A stretch of 64,000 nucleotides of DNA, taken from NCBI GenBank assembly GCA_018268595.1, contig JAFDWH010000014.1, positions 225,431-289,430 on the forward strand, written 5' to 3'. Source of the stretch: Actinomycetota bacterium. Its GTDB lineage: Bacteria; Actinomycetota; Thermoleophilia; Solirubrobacterales; Solirubrobacteraceae. Positions 25,912 to 33,823 of the stretch are shown in pieces. Position 1 is the first letter of the stretch, and each line of letters opens with the position of its first letter. Below the pieces are notes generated by a model. That model was not told the DNA's origin. It did no database searches and worked only from the letters and a program-made list of their open reading frames with translations. The position numbers and the translations under genes were made by a program.

Positions 25912-26378
25912 GCAAATTGTTTTAATCAGTTTTGCGGCGGAACGCAAGTTGGGGTTGCCGTTCTCGGCGCGTGGCCGTAGTGCGTCGAGTAATGCGCGCT
26001 GCGAGCCGAGCTGGTACGGTGTACGGCGACGGCCTTGATTTGCCGTCAGGACGGGCATCGGGGTGTGGGAACGCCATCGGGAGGGTGGTCGTTCCCACCT
26101 GGTCGAGGCGTGTCCGTGCGCCAAGCTCAGAGATCGACGGAGCACGGCTTAATTTACTAGCCGCCGGTGACGGCCGTGTGTCGTTCGCACGGTCCGCTCC
26201 CCCCTGCCCTGTTACGGGTCGGTCCGTTAATCGTAGGTGAATGAAGCGTGTGCGCGTGCGGGAGTGCATCGGTGACCCGGACGCTGCGCGGAGTCGGTGC
26301 GTGACGCTGCTGGGTGAGACCCGATGCGGGTCGCCGAGGTGGCGGACGGTGGCGGCGCGGGCGGTAGGGTGATCGGTG
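25912..26378. other. Long AT-richer intergenic region
   Basis: About 467 bases without a supported gene separate the terpenoid operon (leftward) from the M48 protease (rightward). Its composition is clearly poorer in GC than the flanking genes, with several TTAAT/TTTAAT patches. Frames across it are open but have neither start signals nor recognisable protein features. It contains the candidate promoter above and TAGGGT at 26365-26370, eight bases before the protease ATG. The remainder may hold further regulatory sites or decayed sequence. Confidence 0.6.
25919..25947 (-). promoter_or_regulatory. Candidate promoter of the terpenoid operon
   Basis: On the minus strand TTGCGT (25942-25947) and TAAAAC (25919-25924) are separated by exactly 17 bases, and the -10 element ends 7 bases before ATG 25911. 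The sequence around it is strikingly AT-rich for this genome. This is an inference from consensus and spacing only. Confidence 0.4.
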
Positions 26379-27374
26379 ATGACGGCCAGCGACTCGCAGC
26401 TGCCGGTCGACGCCCACCGCCTGCCCGGCATCGCGCCGCGCGCCTACCAGCACCCGGCCGACAAGGCGGCGAGCGCGGCGCTGTCGGCGATCCCGCAGCT
26501 CGACCGCGTGATCCGCAAGCTGATCGAGCTGGGCTACGAGCGCGCGCTGCGCCAGAGCGCGCTCGGCGCGTCGGTGCGGCTCGGCGAGCAGCAGCTGCCG
26601 GACGTGTGGGCCGAGCACGTGCTGGCGTACGCGACGCTCGACATCGCCGAGGTGCCGCCGCTCTACATGACGCAGTTCCCGTTCGCGAACGCGGCCGCGA
26701 TCGGGGCGAAGCGGCCGATCGTCGTCGTCAACTCGGAGCTGGTGCGGCTGCTTGACCCGGCGCAGCGGCGCGCCGTGTTCGCGCACGAGGCGTCGCACAT
26801 CCTGTCCGACCATCAGCTCTACGGGACCGCGCTCGCGATCCTCACGGGGCTGGCGACGGCGGGTCGGCTGCCGCTCCCGCTCGTGCCGATCCGCATGGCG
26901 CTGCTGGAGTGGAGCCGCGCCGCGGAGCTGAGCTGCGACCGCGCGGCGGCGCTCGTGACGCGCGATCCGCTCGCGGTCTGCCGCACGTTCCTGTCGCTCG
27001 CCGGCGGCGCGATGGTCGACCGCCTCGACCTCGACGCGTTCATGAAGCAGGGGATGGAGTACGAGGAGGAGGGCAGCGGGCTCGAGCGCCTCACGCGCCT
27101 GATGGCCGACCTCGGCGTCACGCATCCGATGCCGGTGCGCCGCACCCACGAGCTGATGCGCTGGGTGCGCGGCGGCGACTACGACCGCATCGTCGGCGGC
27201 GCCTACGTCCGGCGCGACGAGCCGGTCGACCCGCGCGCCGAGGGCGGCGAGGCGGTCGGCTTCTACGCCGAGCGCTTCCGCCGCGCCTTCCGCGAGGCCG
27301 GCGACGCGGTCGGCTCGATGGGCGATCAGCTCGCGAGCTGGCTCAGACGCGACGCGCCGGACGACGATCAGTAG
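26379..27374 (+). CDS. M48-family zinc metallopeptidase
   Basis: About 331 residues. The zinc site is FAHEASHIL (HExxH) and the third ligand is probably the Glu in SRAAELSCDRAAALV. Two hydrophobic segments follow the HExxH, as in membrane-associated M48 peptidases, which cleave misfolded or membrane proteins. ATG 26379 is chosen over GTG 26376 because TAGGGT lies 8 bases upstream. The C-terminal 60 residues are charged and without a known domain. Confidence 0.88.
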   Translation: MTASDSQLPVDAHRLPGIAPRAYQHPADKAASAALSAIPQLDRVIRKLIELGYERALRQSALGASVRLGEQQLPDVWAEHVLAYATLDIAEVPPLYMTQFPFANAAAIGAKRPIVVVNSELVRLLDPAQRRAVFAHEASHILSDHQLYGTALAILTGLATAGRLPLPLVPIRMALLEWSRAAELSCDRAAALVTRDPLAVCRTFLSLAGGAMVDRLDLDAFMKQGMEYEEEGSGLERLTRLMADLGVTHPMPVRRTHELMRWVRGGDYDRIVGGAYVRRDEPVDPRAEGGEAVGFYAERFRRAFREAGDAVGSMGDQLASWLRRDAPDDDQ

Positions 27375-27787
27375 CCGGCCGCAAGCGCCTGCTCCGCCGT
27401 GATGGCGAGCCCCGGGCCCACGAGGTCCCTGCGGTCGCCGCTCACGAGAGTCCAGCCGTTGATCTCGGCCGCGGCGACATAGGCCGCGTCGTAGGCCGAC
27501 AGGCCATGGTGATCGGCGACCGCGATCGTGCGGGCAAGCAGCTCGCCGTCGATGCCAACGATGTTGCGAGCGCAAGCCGCGCGCACGAGGTCTGTGATCC
27601 GTTGGGCGGCGGCTGCTGAGCGCCACGCCTTGACGGCGATGTTGGCGACCTCGTACAGGGTGAGGTCGAGCGCCGCAAAGGGACGTCTGGCCGCCGTCGC
27701 TACGAGCCGCCGGGCAGCGACATGCCCGTCTTCTCTGTTGTTCCGGGAGGCAAGCCAGACGTTCGCGTCGAGCAGCAACAGGGTCAT
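27368..27787 (-). CDS. vapC: PIN-domain ribonuclease toxin (VapC type)
   Basis: A 139-residue PIN domain with the acidic residues expected for metal binding: LLLDANVW, LYEVANIA, LSAYDAAYVAAA and LVSGDRRDL. VapC toxins cleave tRNA or rRNA and are neutralised by the antitoxin encoded just upstream. ATG 27787 overlaps the antitoxin stop (ATGA); GTG 27796 is an alternative. The gene ends just inside the 3' end of the M48 peptidase gene, convergently. Confidence 0.88.
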   Translation of the reverse strand: MTLLLLDANVWLASRNNREDGHVAARRLVATAARRPFAALDLTLYEVANIAVKAWRSAAAAQRITDLVRAACARNIVGIDGELLARTIAVADHHGLSAYDAAYVAAAEINGWTLVSGDRRDLVGPGLAITAEQALAAGY

Positions 27788-28011
27788 CGCGACCACCGCG
27801 CCTGCTTGACGAGGTAGACGCTGTCAGCTCGCACAGACTCAGGATCTTCGAGCAGTCTGCGGACGCGCTCGCCGCGGTCGGCGTCCTCCAGGTCCAGCTC
27901 GCGCTGCGCAAGCTCGCGCAGGAATCTGCTGCGGCTTGTTCTGTTTGCCCGCACGTGAGCGTCGATGCGCTCCAGGAGGCTGTCGGGAAGGCTGATCATC
28001 ACCTTTGCCAT
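27784..28011 (-). CDS. Ribbon-helix-helix antitoxin
   Basis: A 75-residue CopG/RHH protein: AKVMISLPDSLLERIDAHVR forms the strand and first helix, then RSRFLRELAQRELDLEDAD. The C-terminal tail (LEDPESVRADSVYLVKQARW) would mask the toxin. It is the first gene of the pair with the PIN toxin and very likely represses its own promoter. TATCCT (28018-28023, minus) lies 6 bases before ATG 28011, so translation may start at the first base of the mRNA. Confidence 0.87.
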   Translation of the reverse strand: MAKVMISLPDSLLERIDAHVRANRTSRSRFLRELAQRELDLEDADRGERVRRLLEDPESVRADSVYLVKQARWSR

Positions 28012-28080
28012 AGAAGCAGGATATACCGGTATTGATCTACCGCAAATGCCTTGCATTTGGCAAAGAAACTGCACAGTTTC
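28012..28080 (-). promoter_or_regulatory. Operator/promoter region of the RHH-PIN module
   Basis: Three inverted repeats lie in 69 AT-rich bases before the antitoxin. They are ATACCGGTAT (28023-28032, perfect), CAAATGC/GCATTTG (28043-28049 and 28053-28059) and GAAACTG/CAGTTTC (28065-28071 and 28074-28080). The first overlaps the likely -10 element. RHH antitoxins commonly bind such repeats cooperatively. Confidence 0.7.
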
Positions 28081-28187
28081 ACGCTCGCGCGGGGGTGTGA
28101 CGGCGCGGAGTGGGAAGCGCGGGTGGGAAGCCTTGACGCGGGGCGACGCCCGTCCGCCATCTGACCGACACCGTTCATGTGACTGGC

Positions 28188-28201
28188 ATATAAATTTATA
28201 T
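28188..28201. promoter_or_regulatory. 14-base perfect palindrome before the tetR gene
   Basis: ATATAAATTTATAT is fully AT and perfectly self-complementary, in very GC-rich surroundings. It lies just upstream of TAACAT (28207-28212), the probable -10 element of the TetR gene that starts at 28222. It is a good candidate for the operator bound by that regulator, which heads the fatty acid operon. Confidence 0.65.
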
Positions 28202-28221
28202 CTGGGTAACATCGGGCCGCG

Positions 28222-28938
28222 ATGGCGACCCACGCCTCCGCATCCGTCCCCCAACGCACCCGCCTGCCGCGCGCCGAGCGCGAGCGGCTGGTGCTCGACG
28301 TCGCGCACGCGCGCTTCGCCGCGCACGGCTACGCCGCCGTCACGATGGAGGACGTCGCCGCCGACGCCGGCGTCACGAAGCCGCTGATCTACGCCTACTT
28401 CGGCAACAAGGAGCGGCTCTACCTCGCGTGCATGGAGCGCGCCGGCGAGGCGCTGTTCGCGACCGTCGGCGCCGCCGTCTCCGCGGCCGACTCGCCGGCC
28501 GACGCGCTGCGCCGCGGCCTGCACGCCTTCTTCGCGTTCGTCGACGAGGATCGCGACGCCTGGCGCGTGCTGTTCGACGAGACGCTCCCGGCCGGCGGCG
28601 AGATCGCCGAGCGCGTCGCCGAATACCGCGAGCGGCTGCTCGCGCTCGTCGCGCAGACGAACCTCGACCGCCTGCCGCCGCAGCACCGCGCCGCCGCGAA
28701 GACCGAGGTCGAGGCCACCTCCGTCGCGCTGCTCGGCGCCGCCGAGGCGCTCGCGCGCTGGTGGCTGCGCACCGGCGCGATGCCCGCGGCCGGCGCCGCC
28801 GACCTCTTGATCGCCACCGCCGAGCCGGGCCTGCGCGCCCGCATGGCCGCCGGCGCCGGCAGCACCCGAACCGCCGACGCGCCGACCGCCGTGCGCGGCG
28901 GCGGCGACGTCGCACCTGAATCCGAAGGAGCCAGATGA
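28222..28938 (+). CDS. TetR-family regulator heading the fatty acid operon
   Basis: A 238-residue TetR protein with the HTH at about residues 20-65 (RFAAHGYAAVTMEDVAADAG, then YAYFGNKERLYLACM). The C-terminal ligand domain is generic, and the last 30 residues are low complexity. Its stop TGA overlaps the ATG of the thiolase gene, so it is co-transcribed with the operon and presumably represses it in response to an acyl-CoA or related ligand. TAACAT lies 9 bases before ATG 28222. Confidence 0.88.
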   Translation: MATHASASVPQRTRLPRAERERLVLDVAHARFAAHGYAAVTMEDVAADAGVTKPLIYAYFGNKERLYLACMERAGEALFATVGAAVSAADSPADALRRGLHAFFAFVDEDRDAWRVLFDETLPAGGEIAERVAEYRERLLALVAQTNLDRLPPQHRAAAKTEVEATSVALLGAAEALARWWLRTGAMPAAGAADLLIATAEPGLRARMAAGAGSTRTADAPTAVRGGGDVAPESEGAR

Positions 28939-30215
28939 CCCCCGCCGCTCCGCGCCGAGCCGTCGTGCTCGGCGGCAACCGCATCCCGTTCGCGCGCTCC
29001 GACAGCGCGTACAAGAAGGCGTCCAACCAGGACATGCTGACGGCCGCGCTCGACGGGCTCGTCGAGCGCTTCGGCCTCGCCGGCGAGCGCCTCGGCGACG
29101 TCGTCGCCGGTGCCGTCCTGAAGCACAGCCGCGACTTCAACCTCACGCGCGAGTGCGTGCTCGGCAGCCGCCTCGCGCCCGAGACGCCCGCGTACGACAT
29201 CCAGCAGGCGTGCGGGACCGGCCTCGAGGCCGCGATCCTGGTGGCCAACAAGATCGCGCTCGGCCAGATCGAGGCCGGCGTCGCCGGCGGCGTCGACACG
29301 ACCTCCGACGCGCCGCTCGCGTTGAACGAGGACCTGCGCTCCATCCTGCTCGACGCCAACCGCGAGAAGTCCGTCCAGGGCCGTCTCAGGCAGCTCCTGC
29401 GCGTGCGTCCGCAGCAGCTCGCGCCCGCGATCCCGCGCAACGAGGAGCCGCGCACCGGCCTCTCGATGGGCGAGCACCAGGCGCGCACCGCGGCCGAGTG
29501 GGGGATCACGCGCGAGGCGCAGGACGAGCTGGCGATGCGCTCGCATCAGAACCTCGCCGCCGCCTACGAGCGCGGCTTCCAGGACGACCTCGTGACGCCC
29601 TACCTCGGCCTCGAGCGCGACCAGAACCTGCGCCCCGACTCCAGCATCGAGAAGCTCGCGAAGCTCAAGCCCGTCTTCGGCGGTGCAGACGGCACGATGA
29701 CGGCCGGCAACTCGACGCCCCTCTCCGACGGCGCCGCCGTCGCGCTGCTCGCCAGCGAGGAGTGGGCCAAGCAGCGCGGCCTCACGCCGCTGGCGACGTT
29801 CGTCGACGCCGAGACGGCCGCGGTCGACTACGTCAACGGCCGCGAGGGCCTGCTGATGGCGCCGGCCTACGCGGTCCCGCGGCTGCTGGAACGCAACGGC
29901 CTCACGCTGCAGGACTTCGACCTCTACGAGATCCACGAGGCGTTCGCCTCGCAGGTGCTCTCGACGCTCGCCGCCTGGGAGGACCCGGTCTTCTGCACCC
30001 AGCGGCTCGGCCGCTCCGAGCCGCTCGGCGCGATCGACCGCAGCAAGCTCAACGTCAACGGCAGCTCGCTCGCCGCCGGTCACCCGTTCGCCGCGACCGG
30101 CGGGCGGATCGTCGCCGCGCTCGCGAAGGCGCTCCACGAGCGCGGCGGCGGTCGCGGCCTGATCTCCATCTGCGCGGCCGGCGGCCAGGGCGTCGTCGCG
30201 ATTCTCGAGGCCTAG
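28935..30215 (+). CDS. Thiolase (acetyl-CoA acyltransferase, FadA2/FadI type)
   Basis: A 426-residue thiolase. The acyl-Cys is in QQACGTGLEA (Cys93), and the catalytic His/Cys blocks are HEAFASQ, AAGHPFAATGGR and CAAGGQG. Length and the insertion after the first block (RQLLRVRPQQLAPAIPRNEE) resemble mycobacterial FadA2 and FadI. It would cleave 3-ketoacyl-CoA or condense acetyl-CoA. ATG 28935 has AGGAGCCAG in front. It is the first enzyme gene of a five-enzyme operon. Confidence 0.92.
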   Translation: MTPAAPRRAVVLGGNRIPFARSDSAYKKASNQDMLTAALDGLVERFGLAGERLGDVVAGAVLKHSRDFNLTRECVLGSRLAPETPAYDIQQACGTGLEAAILVANKIALGQIEAGVAGGVDTTSDAPLALNEDLRSILLDANREKSVQGRLRQLLRVRPQQLAPAIPRNEEPRTGLSMGEHQARTAAEWGITREAQDELAMRSHQNLAAAYERGFQDDLVTPYLGLERDQNLRPDSSIEKLAKLKPVFGGADGTMTAGNSTPLSDGAAVALLASEEWAKQRGLTPLATFVDAETAAVDYVNGREGLLMAPAYAVPRLLERNGLTLQDFDLYEIHEAFASQVLSTLAAWEDPVFCTQRLGRSEPLGAIDRSKLNVNGSSLAAGHPFAATGGRIVAALAKALHERGGGRGLISICAAGGQGVVAILEA

Positions 30216-30227
30216 GGAGGCTCGGAC

Positions 30228-31643
30228 ATGGACCGCTACACGCAGCTCGTCAACACCCCGATAGGCAAGACGGTCGCCAAGCAGGTCGGCCTGCCGAAGC
30301 CGGTCCCGCTCAAGCGCCACACGCCCGGCGCGCCGGTCGTCGACGGCCGCGTGCTGCTCGGCGGCGCCCCCGGCGGGCGGCTCGCCCAGTCGCTCGCGCA
30401 GGTGCTCGCGGACGCCGGCGCCGAGGTCTCCACGCCGTTGCGCCCCGACCTGCGCGCGGCGGCCGCGGAGGCCGGCCTCGACGCCGCTCCGTGGACGCCG
30501 CAGGCGTCGGTTGACCACCGCTACGCCGCGCTCGTGTTCGACGCGACCGGCATCACGGAGTCGGCGCAGCTCGACGAGCTGCACGCCTTCTTCCACCCGA
30601 CGATCCGCAAGGTCGCCAGGTGCGGCCGCGCGATCGTGCTGGGCACGCCGCCGGAGTCGGCGAGAAAGCCGGCGGAGGCGGTCGCGCAGCGCGCGCTCGA
30701 GGGCTTCACGCGCGCGATCGGCAAGGAGATCGGCCGGGGCGCGACCGTCCAGCTCGTCTACGTCGAGCCGGGCGCGGAGGACCAGCTCGCCGGAACGGTG
30801 CGCTTCTTCCTCTCGCCGCGCTCGGCGTTCGTCTCGGCGCAGGTCGTGCGGATCGGCAAGGAGGGCGGGAAGGTGCCGTCCGACTTCGACTGGGAGCGGC
30901 CGCTGGCCGGCAAGGTCGCCTTGGTCACCGGCGCCTCGCGCGGGATCGGGGCGGCGATCGCCTCGACGCTCGCGCGCGACGGCGCGCACGTCGTCGGGCT
31001 CGACGTGCCGGCGCTGGAGGAGGACCTGAAGGCGGTCGCCGCCGGCATCGGCGGCTCCGCGCTCGCGCTCGACATCACCGACGCGGACGCGCCGAGGGCG
31101 ATCGCCTCCTACCTGAGGAGGGAGCACAGAGGCGTCGACGTCGTCGTCCACAACGCCGGCATCACGCGCGACCGCACGCTCGGCCGCATGGACGCCGACC
31201 GCTGGAACGCCGTCATCGCCGTGAACCTGTCCTCGATCGAGCGGATCACCGACGCGCTGATCGAGGGCGGCAGGAAGGCGGTCCTGAACGAGGGCGGGCG
31301 GATCGTCTGCGTGTCCTCCATCAGCGGCATCGCCGGCAACGCCGGGCAGACGAACTACGCGACGTCGAAGGCCGGCGTGATCGGGATCGTGAACGCGTAC
31401 GCGCCGGAGCTGGCGAGACGCGGCGCGACGATCAACGCGGTCGCGCCGGGCTTCATCGAGACGCAGATGACGGCGAAGGTGCCGCTCGCGATCCGCGAGG
31501 CCGGCCGCCGCATGTCCTCGCTCTGGCAGGGCGGGCTGCCGGTCGACGTCGCCGAGGCGATCGCCTGGTTCGCCTCGCCGGCGACCGGCGGCGTGAACGG
31601 CAACGTCGTGCGCGTCTGCGGGCAGAGCCTGCTCGGCGCATGA
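30228..31643 (+). CDS. High-molecular-weight 3-ketoacyl reductase (FabG4-like)
   Basis: A 471-residue protein with two parts: an N-terminal flavodoxin-like region (about 1-220) without a complete nucleotide motif, and a C-terminal SDR domain with TGASRGIG, HNAGI, SSISG and YATSK. This build matches mycobacterial FabG4 (Rv0242c), an NADH-dependent 3-ketoacyl-CoA reductase. Its position after a FadA2-like thiolase and before a MaoC hydratase repeats the Rv0241c-Rv0243 neighbourhood. ATG 30228 is preceded by GGAGG. Confidence 0.88.
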   Translation: MDRYTQLVNTPIGKTVAKQVGLPKPVPLKRHTPGAPVVDGRVLLGGAPGGRLAQSLAQVLADAGAEVSTPLRPDLRAAAAEAGLDAAPWTPQASVDHRYAALVFDATGITESAQLDELHAFFHPTIRKVARCGRAIVLGTPPESARKPAEAVAQRALEGFTRAIGKEIGRGATVQLVYVEPGAEDQLAGTVRFFLSPRSAFVSAQVVRIGKEGGKVPSDFDWERPLAGKVALVTGASRGIGAAIASTLARDGAHVVGLDVPALEEDLKAVAAGIGGSALALDITDADAPRAIASYLRREHRGVDVVVHNAGITRDRTLGRMDADRWNAVIAVNLSSIERITDALIEGGRKAVLNEGGRIVCVSSISGIAGNAGQTNYATSKAGVIGIVNAYAPELARRGATINAVAPGFIETQMTAKVPLAIREAGRRMSSLWQGGLPVDVAEAIAWFASPATGGVNGNVVRVCGQSLLGA

Positions 31644-31650
31644 GGTCGTG

Positions 31651-32490
31651 ATGAGCACGCTGACGACCTACGCCCGCGCCGCGCTGCCGCTCGTGCCGGG
31701 AGCCTCGCTGCTCCCGTTCGTGGCGGGGCGCGGGAAGCAGATGCCGGCGCTGGAGCGGCGGGTCGACGGCGTGAGCGTCGACCCCGCCCACCTCGCCGAC
31801 TACGCGAGAGTGTGCGGCTTCACGCTGCGCGACACGCTGCCGGCGACGTACCTGCACATGCCGGCGTTCCCGCTGCACATGCAGCTGATGACCGACGGGA
31901 AGTTCCCGTTCCCCGCGGTCGGGCTCGTGCACCTGCGCAACCGCATCACGGTGCACCGGCCGGCGCGCGTGTCGGAGGTCTTCGACGTCGTCGTGAGAAC
32001 GACCCCGATCGAGCCGCACCCGAAGGGCCGCACGTTCGCGATCGTGTCCGAGGCGCGCGTGGACGGCGAGCTCGTGTGGGAGGAGCGCTCGACGATGCTC
32101 CGCCGCGGCGGCGGGTCCGGCGAGGCCGCGTCGGGATCTGCCCCTCTGACAGACGGGCAGACTCGCGGTGCTCCCGTGACCTGGACTTTGCCGGGGGATC
32201 TCGGGCGCAGGTACGGCTCGGTCTCGGGCGACCGCAATCCGATCCACATGCACGCGCTGACGGCGCGCGCGTTCGGCTTCAAGCAGGCGATCGCGCACGG
32301 GATGTGGACGAAGGCGCGCGCGCTCGCGGCGCTCGAGCCGCTGCCCGACGCGTACACGGTCGACGTCGAGTTCAAGAAGCCGATCTTCCTCCCCGGCCGC
32401 GTGACGTTCGCGGCGGACGACGGGCGCTTCGTGGTGCGAAGCGCGAAGAACCCCGACATCACGCACCTCGAAGGGACGGTGACGCCATGA
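31651..32490 (+). CDS. MaoC-type (R)-specific enoyl hydratase/dehydratase (HtdX-like)
   Basis: A 279-residue double-hotdog protein. The C-terminal hotdog carries the hydratase motif in SGDRNPIHMHALTARAFGFK and IAHGMW (Asp and His catalytic). The N-terminal hotdog (RVCGFTLRDTLPATYLHMPAF) is a degenerate lid half. It resembles mycobacterial HtdX (Rv0241c) and would hydrate or dehydrate 2-enoyl-CoA in the same pathway as the reductase upstream. ATG 31651 is preferred to the adjoining GTG 31648. Its stop overlaps the next start (ATGA). Confidence 0.87.
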   Translation: MSTLTTYARAALPLVPGASLLPFVAGRGKQMPALERRVDGVSVDPAHLADYARVCGFTLRDTLPATYLHMPAFPLHMQLMTDGKFPFPAVGLVHLRNRITVHRPARVSEVFDVVVRTTPIEPHPKGRTFAIVSEARVDGELVWEERSTMLRRGGGSGEAASGSAPLTDGQTRGAPVTWTLPGDLGRRYGSVSGDRNPIHMHALTARAFGFKQAIAHGMWTKARALAALEPLPDAYTVDVEFKKPIFLPGRVTFAADDGRFVVRSAKNPDITHLEGTVTP

Positions 32491-33806
32491 GCATGGCGGA
32501 GCGCAGCATGGGTCTGAGCCTGAGGGCGCTTGGCCGCCTCGCCGGCTCCGACGTCGTCGACAGGCTGGGCGTGCGCAAGCCCGCCGAGCGGATCCTCTAC
32601 CGCGCCACGCGCGACGGCTTCAAGGCCGCCGGCGCGGCCGGCCGCACGTTCAAGGCCGTCAACGGCAACGGCAAGCCGAAGCGCCTGCCCAGCGCCGCCG
32701 GCACCGGTCTCTTCGACCTCACGCCGACCGAGGAGCAGCAGATGCTCCAGGAGTCGTTCAAGGCGTTCGGGCAGGAGCAGCTGCGTCCGGCGGCGCTCAG
32801 CGCCGACACCGACGCGCAGGCGCCGGCCGAGCTGCTCGCCGCCGGCGGCGAGCTGGGCCTGACGATGCTCGGCGTGCCGGACGAGCTGGGCGGCGCCGTC
32901 AGCGAGCGCTCGTCCGTCACGGCCGTGCTGGCCGCCGAGGCGCTCGCGCAGGGCGACATGGGCCTCGCCGTCGCGCTGCTCGCGCCGGCCGGCGTCGCGA
33001 GCGCGCTTGCGCTGTGGGGCGACGGCGACCAGCAGGCGACCTACCTGCCGGCGTTCGTCGAGGAGGAGACGCCGAGCCCCGCGGCGCTCGCGCTGCAGGA
33101 GCCGCGCGCGCTGTTCGACCCGTTCGCGCTGCAGACGACCGCGCGCCGCGAGCGCGACGACTTCGTGCTGGACGGCGTCAAGTCGCTCGTGCCGCTCGCC
33201 GAGCGCGCCGAGCTGCTGCTCGTCGCCGCGCGGCTGGAGGGCCACGGGCCGGTCCTGTTCCTCGTCGAGACGAAGGCGAGAGGCGTGCTGGTGAAGGCCG
33301 CGCCGAGCATGGGCGTGCGCGCCGCCGCGACCGGCGACGTGCTGCTGGAGGGCGTGCGCCTGCCGGCGCGCGCGCTGCTGGGCGACGGCGACCCGACCGT
33401 CTACGCCGCCGCCGTGCGGCGCGCGCGGCTCGCCTGGTGCGCGCTCGCGTGCGGCACCGCGCGCGCGGTGCTGGACTACGTGATCCCGCACGTGAACGAG
33501 CGCGTCGCGTTCGGCGAGCCGATCGCCAACCGCCAGTCGGTCGCGTTCACGGTCTCCGACATCGCGGTCGAGCTGGAGGGCATGCGGCTCGCCACGCTGC
33601 GCGCCGCCGCCCGCCTCGACGCCGGCAAGGACGCGGCGCGGGAGGTCGCGATCGCGCGCACGCTGTGCAGCGAGAAGGGCGCCTGGATCGGCTCCAACGG
33701 CGTGCAGCTGCTCGGCGGCCACGGCTACGTGAAGGAGCACCCGGTCGAGCGCTGGTACCGCGACCTGCGAGCGGTGGGCGTCGCCGAGGGCGCCCTCCTC
33801 GTCTAG
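32487..33806 (+). CDS. Acyl-CoA dehydrogenase-like protein, first of a pair
   Basis: A 439-residue protein of the acyl-CoA dehydrogenase fold. It has an unusual basic N-terminal extension of about 75 residues before TPTEEQQMLQESFKAF. The C-terminal domain shows RVAFGEPIANRQSVAFTVSD and QLLGGHGYVKEHPVERWYRD. It stops at VAEGALLV, so it keeps a Glu near the catalytic position but lacks the rest of the usual EGT...Q region. It may act with the complete dehydrogenase encoded next, as in known alpha2-beta2 pairs. It overlaps the MaoC gene by 4 bases. Confidence 0.85.
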   Translation: MSMAERSMGLSLRALGRLAGSDVVDRLGVRKPAERILYRATRDGFKAAGAAGRTFKAVNGNGKPKRLPSAAGTGLFDLTPTEEQQMLQESFKAFGQEQLRPAALSADTDAQAPAELLAAGGELGLTMLGVPDELGGAVSERSSVTAVLAAEALAQGDMGLAVALLAPAGVASALALWGDGDQQATYLPAFVEEETPSPAALALQEPRALFDPFALQTTARRERDDFVLDGVKSLVPLAERAELLLVAARLEGHGPVLFLVETKARGVLVKAAPSMGVRAAATGDVLLEGVRLPARALLGDGDPTVYAAAVRRARLAWCALACGTARAVLDYVIPHVNERVAFGEPIANRQSVAFTVSDIAVELEGMRLATLRAAARLDAGKDAAREVAIARTLCSEKGAWIGSNGVQLLGGHGYVKEHPVERWYRDLRAVGVAEGALLV

Positions 33807-33823
33807 CGAGAGGAACGACTCAG

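Noticed and set aside
25922..26431. 169-codon minus-strand frame in the AT-rich gap
   Set aside because: No start signal, no hydrophobic or domain pattern, and no third-position GC bias.
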